Shown here: piece after piece, positions 34,586-41,698 of the stretch
Layout: every line of letters begins with the position of its first letter
Numbering within the stretch: position 1 is the stretch's first letter
Assembly (NCBI RefSeq): GCF_003008595.1
Contig: NZ_CP027669.1
Span: 3,658,001-3,722,000 of the forward strand
Length of the DNA stretch: 64,000 nucleotides
Direction of reading: 5' to 3'
DNA from: Simplicispira suum
Lineage (GTDB): Bacteria; Pseudomonadota; Gammaproteobacteria; Burkholderiales; Burkholderiaceae_C
Notes under the pieces: generated by a model
Database searches by the model: none
What the model saw: the letters and a program-made list of their open reading frames with translations, nothing else
What the model was told of the DNA's origin: nothing
Translations under genes and position numbers: made by a program

Positions 34586-36036
34586 CCGACAAAGTAGAAA
34601 TCAACCGGCTCGCGACGGGCGTGCCAGGTCTGGATGTCATCCTTGCGGGGGGGCTGCCTGAATTCTCCTTCAACCTCATTGCGGGTCCGCCGGGCTGTGG
34701 CAAAACCACGCTTGCACACCAGATGATGTTCGCACTGGCCACGCCCGAGCGGCCGGCTTTGTATTTCACCGTGCTGGGCGAGCCGCCGCTCAAGATGCTG
34801 CGCTATCAGCAGCAGTTTTCCTTCTTCGACAGCAACAAGGTGAATGAGTCCATCCGCTTCATCAATTTGTCGGACGAAACCGTAGCAGGCGACTTGGGGG
34901 TGGTGCTGGCAAGAATCACTGAGCTGGTGCAGGAGCACAACCCGGCGCTGGTCTTTGTCGACTCGTTTCGCTCGGTGGTCATGGCCAACCAGGGCCATGG
35001 TCAACCGAACAGCGACCTGCAAATGTTTGTGCAGCAGCTCGGCATGCTGATGACCACCTGGCAGGCCACCACGTTTTTGATCGGTGAATATTTCAGCGAA
35101 ATCGATGCGAATCCGGTCTTCACCGTGGCCGATGGCCTCATCTGGCTGCGCCAAAGCGTTGAGCGCAACTCCATGGTGCGCAAGATGCAGATCCTGAAGA
35201 TGCGCGGGCAACCCACCTTGCCTGGGCTGCACACGTTCCGTATCAACCAGAGCGGGCTTCAGGTTTTCCCCCCGGCTGGACGCGACCTACCGGCGCCTCG
35301 GTCGGGGCTCGGCGAACCACAGCGCGGTCGCTTGTCCATTGGTGTGCCGGGTCTTGACGACATGCTGGGCGGCGGGGTTCCACGCGGTTATTCGCTGCTG
35401 GTTGCCGGCCCTTCAGGCTCGGGCAAGAGCATTCTGGCCGCCGCGTTCCTGGCCGAGGGCGCCCGCCAAGGCGAAACGGGCGTGATTGCGGCGTTTGAAC
35501 AACCGCCGAGTGGGTTGCGCAACCGGGTGGTCGCGCGGCTGATTGATTCGGGCACAGTGGGCCTGGTGGACAGCCGGGCACCGGATTTGTCCATCGACGA
35601 AATCGTGCTGTTGATCTTGAAGGAAATCGAGCGCCTCAAGGCGACCCGCGTCGTCATCGATTCGCTCTCGGGCTTTGAGCTGGCACTGGCCCCCACCTTC
35701 AGAGAAGACTTTCGTGAGTCGCTGTCGCGCATGGTGAGTGCCCTGGTGAGCACCGGGGTAACGGTGCTGATGACCTCCGAGCTGGAAGACCGCTACACCG
35801 ATTTGCGATTCAGCCCCTACGGCACCGCCTATCTCACCGACGCGATCATCGTGCAGCGCTACATCGAAGTGGAAAGCCGGCTGCGCAGAATGACTGCCGT
35901 CGTCAAAGTTCGGGCCAGCATGCATTCGGACGAAATGCGCTTGTTCAGCATCGACGACGAGGGCATTCATGTGGGCGAAACCTTGTCGGACAGGGAGGGC
36001 CTTCTCGGTGGCAGGCCGACGCTCAAACAGCGCTAG
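34582..36036 (+). CDS. KaiC-like dual RecA-fold ATPase
   Basis: 484 residues with two KaiC domains. Walker A is GPPGCGKT at 35-42 and GPSGSGKS at 276-283; both domains start with the TGVPGLDVIL and IGVPGLDDML signature, and Walker B-like lines are PALVFVDSFRS and ATRVVIDSLSG. The paired catalytic glutamates of cyanobacterial KaiC are GE in domain 1 and EQ in domain 2. By my alignment the two phosphorylated Ser/Thr positions before ITD are Ala-Tyr (GTAYLTDAII). A clock role is therefore unlikely and no kaiA or kaiB is present; such proteins act as signalling ATPases. The gene is coupled to the upstream ORF and followed by a diguanylate cyclase. Confidence 0.9.
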   Translation: MTDKVEINRLATGVPGLDVILAGGLPEFSFNLIAGPPGCGKTTLAHQMMFALATPERPALYFTVLGEPPLKMLRYQQQFSFFDSNKVNESIRFINLSDETVAGDLGVVLARITELVQEHNPALVFVDSFRSVVMANQGHGQPNSDLQMFVQQLGMLMTTWQATTFLIGEYFSEIDANPVFTVADGLIWLRQSVERNSMVRKMQILKMRGQPTLPGLHTFRINQSGLQVFPPAGRDLPAPRSGLGEPQRGRLSIGVPGLDDMLGGGVPRGYSLLVAGPSGSGKSILAAAFLAEGARQGETGVIAAFEQPPSGLRNRVVARLIDSGTVGLVDSRAPDLSIDEIVLLILKEIERLKATRVVIDSLSGFELALAPTFREDFRESLSRMVSALVSTGVTVLMTSELEDRYTDLRFSPYGTAYLTDAIIVQRYIEVESRLRRMTAVVKVRASMHSDEMRLFSIDDEGIHVGETLSDREGLLGGRPTLKQR

Positions 36037-36100
36037 TGCCTACTACATTGGAGAGGCAAGATCGTTACTGTCCTTGTATGCAGCACCCTGACCGCAGCAA

Positions 36101-36844
36101 GTGAAAAATACAGCCGACCGAGCTTTGCCTGCTCTGCTTGGAGTTCGCACCGAAGAGCCCGATGTGCAGCAGCAGATCACACAGGCACGGGCGGTACTGG
36201 CCGATCTGAAGCGGCAAATTGCGGTTGCGCGCAGCCAAGTTGATTTTGTCGATAGCGCATCCTTGGTAGAGGTCAATGAGCAGTTGATCCTCTCGGCATT
36301 GCAGAGCCAGACAAAGGCCGAAGAAGCCGAAAGCGCCTTTGGAGAACTCTCCAAATCGTATGGCGTGGACATCCTGACGCAACTGGCCAACCGCGTGCAG
36401 TTTCACGAGCGCTTCGCCTATGCCATCGCCAGCGCGCAACGCCATGGAACGCGGGTAGCCGTGCTGTTTGCCGATATCGACGGATTCAAGGGAATCAACG
36501 ACACACTCGGGCACCGGTTTGGGGATGAGGTACTCAAGCACACTGCGCACTGCATCGCCAACTCGGTCCGGGACGTGGACTTTGTTTTCCGCTACGGCGG
36601 AGACGAATTCGTGATTCTGATTACCGACGTAGCTCAGGCGTCGGACGCCACGCAGGTTTCCCGGAAGATCGCGGCGGCCGTCGCCTGCCCGTTCACGGTC
36701 AACGACCGGACGATCTCCGTGTCACTGAGCATCGGCACCTGCATTTACCCGGACGATGGTATTGACGCTGATGGCCTGATGCATTGCGCAGATGCCGCGA
36801 TGTACGAAGCCAAGCGCCTGCACGCTCGGGAACTCGACCTGTAA
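36101..36844 (+). CDS. Diguanylate cyclase (GGDEF domain)
   Basis: 247 residues starting at GTG 36101; the start is uncertain because no Shine-Dalgarno is clear. A coiled-coil-like N-terminus (~20-80, QQQITQARAVLADLKRQIAV, EQLILSALQSQTKAEEAESA) leads into a GGDEF domain (~90-245) with FADIDGFKGINDTLGHRFGDE, an intact RYGGDEFVIL near 165 and an RDVD inhibitory site five residues before it. It should make c-di-GMP in the cytoplasm with product feedback. It follows the KaiC-like gene by 64 bases, consistent with one operon in which ATPase and cyclase act in one pathway (inference). A convergent stem-loop lies after its stop. Confidence 0.92.
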   Translation: MKNTADRALPALLGVRTEEPDVQQQITQARAVLADLKRQIAVARSQVDFVDSASLVEVNEQLILSALQSQTKAEEAESAFGELSKSYGVDILTQLANRVQFHERFAYAIASAQRHGTRVAVLFADIDGFKGINDTLGHRFGDEVLKHTAHCIANSVRDVDFVFRYGGDEFVILITDVAQASDATQVSRKIAAAVACPFTVNDRTISVSLSIGTCIYPDDGIDADGLMHCADAAMYEAKRLHARELDL

Positions 36845-36859
36845 TCGGCTGGTTTGCAT

Positions 36860-36889
36860 TTTCGGGGCACATAGTGCCACTACCCGAAA
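36860..36889. terminator. Bidirectional terminator-like stem-loop
   Basis: TTTCGG (36860-36865) pairs with CCGAAA (36884-36889), and GGCAC (36866-36870) with GTGCC (36874-36878) inside it, leaving an ATA loop and a small ACTA bulge. It sits between the convergent diguanylate cyclase and methyltransferase genes. The A/T-rich outer pairs give weak U-runs in both directions. Confidence 0.55.
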
Positions 36890-36895
36890 TGGCGC

Positions 36896-37855
36896 TCAAA
36901 GATCGGGTGCGCGATACACCAACACCTTCAACGCGCGTTCAGCGTCCTTGTCGGCAAAAGACGACGGATTTGCCAGCCGCACGACGAAAACCAGCTCCGG
37001 TGCACATTCCTGCATGTGGTCCTGCAGGAACGCCATGCCGAGTTCGGGCGCGTTCAGACAGATCAGCGCATGCCCGCCGGGCGCCACCAAATCCGGCAGG
37101 CGGCGCATGAGGCGTGGGTAGTCTTTGGTGGCAACGAAGCTGCCCTTCTGGTAGCTGGGTGGATCCACAATCACCAGACCATAGGGTCCGCCGCGCGTGA
37201 TCTTGCCCCAGGTGCTGAAGATGTCGTGCGCAAGAAAGCTTGCGCCGGCCGTGACGCCGTTGAGCTGGTGGTTCTGCTGACCGGTGGCAATGGCGCCTCG
37301 GCCCATATCCACATTGACCACATGTTTGGCGCCGGCCTGGAGCGCCACTACCGAGAAGGCGCAGGTGTAGGCAAACAGGTTGAGTACCTTCAGGCCGTAG
37401 CGATCCGTTCGGCGTGCTTGCGCATATTCGCGCACCCAGCGCCTGCCCTCGGCCATGTCGAGAAACAGGCCGTGGTTCTGGCCTTTGTCGATATGCACAC
37501 GAAACCGCGCACCCTGCTCGTTCACCACATGCGGGTCGGGGACGCTGCCGGACATCACGCGGGTGTCGGTGCGCCCCTGCGTGCGCAAGACCTCGCTGCG
37601 GCATTGAAATACCAAGTCGAGCGCCTGACCGGGCGCCAGCTGCTCCCAGCGCCTGGCGAGCGCCTGGCCAATAGCTGCAAGCTGCCCGTCTGTGGACGCA
37701 TCGGGCAGAAGAAAGCTGGTGAGTACAAAAACTGGCGGATAGGCGTCTAGCGTCCACTGCTCGCAACCGGGGAAGAGCCCGCCCCGGCCATGAAAAATCC
37801 GTTGGGCGTCGGTGGGCAGGACCATTGTGTGGATGGCATCGATCAAGGCATGCAT
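36896..37855 (-). CDS. SAM-dependent rRNA-methyltransferase-like protein (RlmI/RlmK type)
   Basis: 319 residues of the class I SAM-dependent methyltransferase family. Visible: FRVHIDKGQNHGLFLDM, the SAM-binding GLKVLNLFAYTCAFSVVAL with NVDMGRGAI (Asp binding ribose), the HDIFSTW line and the catalytic VIVDPPSYQKG. The DPPSxxKG motif is that of the RlmI/RlmKL 5-methylcytosine or guanosine 23S rRNA methyltransferases. N-terminal PUA and full THUMP modules are absent; a short N-terminal domain (~1-110) replaces them. The start could also be ATG 37825 (MVLPTDAQRIF), as there is no clear Shine-Dalgarno for either. The stop is beside the convergent stem-loop. Confidence 0.85.
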   Translation of the reverse strand: MHALIDAIHTMVLPTDAQRIFHGRGGLFPGCEQWTLDAYPPVFVLTSFLLPDASTDGQLAAIGQALARRWEQLAPGQALDLVFQCRSEVLRTQGRTDTRVMSGSVPDPHVVNEQGARFRVHIDKGQNHGLFLDMAEGRRWVREYAQARRTDRYGLKVLNLFAYTCAFSVVALQAGAKHVVNVDMGRGAIATGQQNHQLNGVTAGASFLAHDIFSTWGKITRGGPYGLVIVDPPSYQKGSFVATKDYPRLMRRLPDLVAPGGHALICLNAPELGMAFLQDHMQECAPELVFVVRLANPSSFADKDAERALKVLVYRAPDL

Positions 37856-37917
37856 CGGCAGATTGTCCGCGCTCAGGCCACAGTTCCCGGCTTTCCCGCC
37901 ATGCGGCTGCTTTTGAA

Positions 37918-38178
37918 ATGAATCGAATGCTCGCCATTCTTGGAACCATCGTCGTCGGCCTCATCGTTGGCTTCATCGCGCGCGCTGTGAAGCCCGGCGA
38001 CGACAAGCTGGGCTGGATCATGACCGCCGTGCTGGGCATTGCTGGCTCGTTCCTGGCGCGCTATGCGGGCGTGGCGATGGGCTGGTATTTGCCCGGTGCG
38101 CCGGCAGGCTGGATCGCTTCAATCGTTGGGGCGATCGTGCTGCTCTTTGTTTACGGTTGGGTCAAGAAAAAGGCTTGA
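37918..38178 (+). CDS. GlsB/YeaQ/YmgE family stress-response membrane protein
   Basis: 86 residues, three hydrophobic helices: LAILGTIVVGLIVGFIARAV, a second around IMTAVLGIAGSFLARYAGV and a third at WIASIVGAIVLLFVYGWV. The motif PGDDKLGWIMTAVLGIAG is the family signature (transglycosylase-associated family). These small inner-membrane proteins are often induced by acid or general stress; the molecular role is not established. It is divergently transcribed from the methyltransferase gene. The upstream ATG has no obvious Shine-Dalgarno; a second ATG 9 bases on is an alternative. Confidence 0.88.
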   Translation: MNRMLAILGTIVVGLIVGFIARAVKPGDDKLGWIMTAVLGIAGSFLARYAGVAMGWYLPGAPAGWIASIVGAIVLLFVYGWVKKKA

Positions 38179-38220
38179 GTGCTGTGCCCGGCACCTGCCG
38201 CCATGGCAGTCAGTGTAAAA

Positions 38221-38285
38221 AGAAAAATGGGAGCCATATTGGCTTCTACCGCTTACATTTAAAGCGTTAACAGCTATCAAATTCT
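38221..38285. repeat. Copy of the ~60-bp interspersed repeat
   Basis: Reverse-oriented: AAAAATGGGAGCCATATTGG, TCTACCGCTTACATTTAAAG, CGTTAACAGCTATCAAATTC. The core CGCTTACATTTAAAGCG is an inverted pair. Confidence 0.7.
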
Positions 38286-38781
38286 AAGCATCGGATCGCC
38301 GGCCACACTCAGGTGCGCTCCTGCCTGCGGATGCTGAGCCTGGCTTAGGCGCAGCGGATCAAGGCATTCAAGATTCGTGGTGGAAGAGAAAGAGCGCATG
38401 GAGGAATCAGACGCGGATGACGCTGAGCATTGCGCCGACAACCGATGTCGAAGGACCCTTCCTCCGAGGGCAATACAGGCGAAGCTCCCAATGAATACGC
38501 AAAGGTGCAGCGCAGCGCCACTGCACGGGTTTGTCACCACCCAGGCCAAGAGCACATCGACAGCCACGTGAACGAAACCCTTCGATTCGAAGCGATCGTG
38601 CCACGCGACACGTTTTGCATCGCACTCGACCAGCGCACACACGCCACCCCGGCCCCAGTGTGGTTGCATTCATCCTTGCCACCATCGGCCCCAGCGACTC
38701 CCTAAAATGGACTATCCGCATGCACCTTTAGACCCTGCAGCCTCATTGATCTGCGCTGGTCCGCTTGAAGGGCCCTCCCCC
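38286..38781. other. Intergenic region before the DoxX-NirK-cytochrome gene
   Basis: About 500 bases. Several short frames exist on both strands (for example 38430-38705 and 38277-38669), none with a recognisable domain, good ribosome-binding site or convincing codon pattern. I see no tRNA or repeat besides the one just upstream. No clear FNR/NNR-like TTGATnnnnATCAA box was found by eye in front of the start at 38782. The stretch could hold degenerate genes or the regulatory region of the nitrite reductase module. Confidence 0.4.
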
Positions 38782-40770
38782 ATGAACAAACTTTCCGGCG
38801 ATCACGCCGTCACTTCCACCTGGCCAGCCGTTGCCGGCACCGCCTTGCGCATCGCTTTTGGCGTCATCTGGGCCGTGAGCGCAGCGCTGACGTGGACGAC
38901 CGATTTCGCCAACCACTACGTCGGCTATCTGCACAACGCGGCCACGGGGCAACCTGCTTGGGCGGCATGGTGGTTCCAGTTGTGGATCGAGGTAGTGACG
39001 CCGAACGCCGGCCTATTCGTGTGGGGAACGCGCTTGGCCGAAACAGCGCTGGCGCTGGCGCTGCTGCTGGGCTTTGCGCGCAAGATCACCTACCTCGTCG
39101 GAATCTTGTTCAGCCTGCTGATCTGGAGCACGGCCGAAGGATTCAGCGGCCCCTATTCGGTAGGGGCGAACAACATCGGTGCGGCCATCAGCTACGTGCT
39201 GATTTTCGCGGCGCTGATCGTCATCAACCTGCGCGCCGGCCCCAGTCCCTACAGCCTCGACTACCTGATCGAGAGCCGCTGGCCAGGGTGGAGGAAGTTC
39301 TCCGAATGGAACGCCGATGTCCCGCTGGATCAGGTCCCCCGCTTGTCCTGGCGGGTACAGGGCCCGGCGCTAGCGGGCGTATTGCTGCTGGTGGCCTTGC
39401 TGCTGGCCGGTCTGCACAGTGCATTGAACGTAAGGTCAGCCAGTCCGGACTCTGCGGCTGCTGCGGTGTCGCCGCTTTCCTTGGCCTCCAACAAGCCGAT
39501 TGCCGAGGCACGCGATGCCCGTTTGCCACCCCTCACGCCCGGTGATAGCGTGGAAATACGCATCAACTCCAGCGACGATACGGTGGAGATTGCCAGTGGC
39601 GTGCAATACCAGGCTTGGACGTTTGGCAAAACCGTGCCCGGCCCGGTCATCCATGTGCGCCAGGGGCAGACGGTGAACGTTGTGCTCACCAACAGCGGCA
39701 CGATGCAGCACTCGATCGATTTCCATTCCGCGATCACGCCTCCGAACTTGCACTACGCGGACATCATGCCGGGCGAGTCGATCAGCTTCTCGTTTGTCGC
39801 CAAGGTACCCGGCGCGTTCCTGTATCACTGCGGCACCCCGCCAGTGCTGCTGCACATTGGCAACGGCATGTATGGGGCCATCATCGTGGACCCGGCCGAG
39901 CCACTGCCACCGGCTGCCGAAAGCTATGTCCTGGTGCAGGGAGAGTGGTACACGCAGCAGGTATCGGGCACTCTGATGGCCGGCAGCTACGAAAAAATGC
40001 AGGCGATGCGTCCAGATGAAGTGGTGTTCAACGGCGCTGCATTCCAGTACGCGGCGCACCCTCTCACCGCCAAGCCCGGAGATCTGATCCGCCTGTATGT
40101 GGTCAACGCCGGCCCCAGCCTGTGGAGCGCGTTCCACGTCATCGGCGCCATCTTCGACCGCGTCTACCCCGGCGGCGATCCAAAGCAGGCGATCAAGGGC
40201 GTCTCCACCTACACGGTGGGGCCAGGCGAAGGCGCGGTGTTTGACGTGACGCTCGACGAAGCCGGCGAATACCCGTTCGTTGATCACGCCATGGCACACG
40301 CGGTGCTAGGTGCCCAGGGCATTTTGATGGTGACCAAACCTGGCGAGGCGCTTGCCGCTCCACCCATCAGCAAGGCTCCCGTTGACACTTTGGCCGTCGT
40401 CGCTCCACCGGCTGCCGCCACCGGTCCTTACAAGTTCGATGCGGCGCGTGCGGCCTCGCTGTACGCCAGCAAGTGCGCTGCCTGCCACCAGGCCACCGGC
40501 ATGGGCTTGGCCGGCGTATTCCCACCATTGAAGGGCAACCCTTCCGTGCTCGATGCCGATCCCACCAAACACATCCGCGCAATCCTGCACGGTCTGCAGG
40601 GCGAGGCCATCGGCGGCGTCACCTATGCCAGCGCCATGCCGCCGTTCGCCGATGCTTTGAACGATGCCGATGTCGCCGACATCGCGAATCACGAGCGCAC
40701 CTCTTGGGGCAATCAGGGCAAGCTGGTCACGGCTGAGCAGATCAAGGCGGTGCGCGCGGCAAGCAAGTGA
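38782..40770 (+). CDS. nirK: DoxX-like membrane domain / copper nitrite reductase / cytochrome c fusion
   Basis: 662 residues. Residues ~15-155 form a four-helix DoxX/DoxD-like membrane domain; a further helix at ~190-210 (LAGVLLLVALLLAGLHSAL) leads to a two-cupredoxin NirK core (~255-530). Type 1 copper ligands: His310, Cys350, His358, Met363 (QHSIDFH, YHCGTPP, LLHIGNGM). Type 2 ligands: His315, His349 and His502 (FVDHAM). The catalytic pair Asp313 and His452 (AFHVIG) is present, so the enzyme looks complete. Residues ~555-655 are cytochrome c (CAACHQ at 565-569, probable axial Met in SAMPPF). It should reduce nitrite to NO at the periplasmic face, with the heme domain feeding copper; quinol input through the DoxX part is inference. 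Start ATG 38782. Confidence 0.85.
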   Translation: MNKLSGDHAVTSTWPAVAGTALRIAFGVIWAVSAALTWTTDFANHYVGYLHNAATGQPAWAAWWFQLWIEVVTPNAGLFVWGTRLAETALALALLLGFARKITYLVGILFSLLIWSTAEGFSGPYSVGANNIGAAISYVLIFAALIVINLRAGPSPYSLDYLIESRWPGWRKFSEWNADVPLDQVPRLSWRVQGPALAGVLLLVALLLAGLHSALNVRSASPDSAAAAVSPLSLASNKPIAEARDARLPPLTPGDSVEIRINSSDDTVEIASGVQYQAWTFGKTVPGPVIHVRQGQTVNVVLTNSGTMQHSIDFHSAITPPNLHYADIMPGESISFSFVAKVPGAFLYHCGTPPVLLHIGNGMYGAIIVDPAEPLPPAAESYVLVQGEWYTQQVSGTLMAGSYEKMQAMRPDEVVFNGAAFQYAAHPLTAKPGDLIRLYVVNAGPSLWSAFHVIGAIFDRVYPGGDPKQAIKGVSTYTVGPGEGAVFDVTLDEAGEYPFVDHAMAHAVLGAQGILMVTKPGEALAAPPISKAPVDTLAVVAPPAAATGPYKFDAARAASLYASKCAACHQATGMGLAGVFPPLKGNPSVLDADPTKHIRAILHGLQGEAIGGVTYASAMPPFADALNDADVADIANHERTSWGNQGKLVTAEQIKAVRAASK

Positions 40771-41165
40771 GGCGATCAAGCGCTGTGCGCGGTGCGCACA
40801 TTGCGAGTGGAACGATGCCAGCTGAGCACGTACATCGTCCTCGCTCTGACCCTCCCAACCAAAGTTGCGAAACACGCCATGTGCAAGACGCTTGCCTTGT
40901 TCTGAGTGCGGCCATCTTGAGCGTCGCAGAAGGCCTCGCCTTGAGGCGAAGCCCTCGGGCGTCCGTACCCCTCCCCATTTGACTCGAGCGCTGCACTTTT
41001 GCCGTCACACGCAGACCCGTCTTCGACCAAACGGCTTCTGAGGGTGCGTGGCACATGCATTGCTCCAAATCAGGGCATGGGGTTGACCTCGATTTTTCCT
41101 CTTGGTTGCTGTCAGCGGCTTACTCTTCTATCATTTCCTCTGCTCACGCGCAGGGGGAACGAACG
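40771..41165. other. Intergenic region between the nitrite reductase fusion and the cNMP-binding gene
   Basis: 395 bases. A minus-strand frame across it has low-complexity, Arg-rich translation and no recognised domain; I do not call it. A near-perfect hairpin (GGCCTCGCCT / AGGCGAAGCC, 40932-40953) could end the upstream transcript. The last ~90 bases are AT-richer (CTCGATTTTTCCTCTTGG) and may carry the promoter of the next gene, without a clear -35/-10 pair. Confidence 0.4.
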
Positions 41166-41648
41166 ATGGATTCCGCAGGATTCTTTGATTACCCCGACGA
41201 CACGCCGCTCGACCAGTCCAGCACGCTCCTCTTTCTTCCCGACCTGTCGGAAGATGATTGGTCCAGGGTGCTCTCGTTTACACAGTGCCGCGCTTTTCGC
41301 GCTAAAGAAGCTGTCCTGAAAATCGGGGATTCTGGACGAGCGCTCTACATCGTCTCCCGTGGCGCGCTGGAGGTCGCAATGCCACAAAAGCGGGGCCGGG
41401 TCTTGCGAATTGCCCGCCTTGCCGAAGGCGCTGTTTTTGGCGAGCAAGCCTTTCTTGACGGACAGCCGCGATCGGCAACGGTGCAAGCGGTCACAGATGG
41501 CGAGATGCATGTGCTTTCCCTGGAATCCTTCGAGATTTTGGCCGCCCGCCATCCAGATTTGGCACGCATGATGCTGATGGATTTGGGGCGCATCCTTTCC
41601 ATGCGCTTGCGTCGCACGATGGAAATGGCCGTGGACGGTATCGGCTAA
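41166..41648 (+). CDS. Stand-alone cyclic nucleotide-binding domain protein
   Basis: 160 residues, ATG 41166. A single cNMP-binding beta-roll (~20-140): FRAKEAVLKIGDSGRALYIV, LEVAMPQKRGRVLRIARLAE, and the phosphate-binding cassette GAVFGEQAFLDGQPRSATVQ with the Glu and Arg that bind cAMP in Crp. Unlike Crp/Fnr regulators there is no C-terminal helix-turn-helix: the protein ends after the dimer helix (RMMLMDLGRILSMRLRRTME). There are no cysteines for an Fnr-type cluster. It may regulate a partner protein rather than DNA. It lies 50 bases upstream of the iron-sulfur/flavin oxidoreductase and 395 bases after the nitrite reductase fusion, all on the plus strand. Confidence 0.85.
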   Translation: MDSAGFFDYPDDTPLDQSSTLLFLPDLSEDDWSRVLSFTQCRAFRAKEAVLKIGDSGRALYIVSRGALEVAMPQKRGRVLRIARLAEGAVFGEQAFLDGQPRSATVQAVTDGEMHVLSLESFEILAARHPDLARMMLMDLGRILSMRLRRTMEMAVDGIG

Positions 41649-41698
41649 GCCACCCTTCAGCCGGGTCGCACCGGCCATTTGTATCGGGAGCGTCGGTC

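Noticed and set aside
34582..36036. Circadian clock role of the KaiC-like gene
   Set aside because: No kaiA or kaiB is nearby and the phosphorylation residues seem absent.
38277..38669. Minus-strand 130-residue frame after the YeaQ-like gene
   Set aside because: It begins within a repeat, has no ribosome-binding site and no family.
40742..41068. Minus-strand 108-residue frame overlapping the end of the NirK fusion
   Set aside because: It overlaps real coding sequence, is Arg-rich and unrecognised; treated as chance.
41166..41648. Crp/Fnr transcription regulator
   Set aside because: The protein ends after the cNMP domain and lacks a helix-turn-helix.
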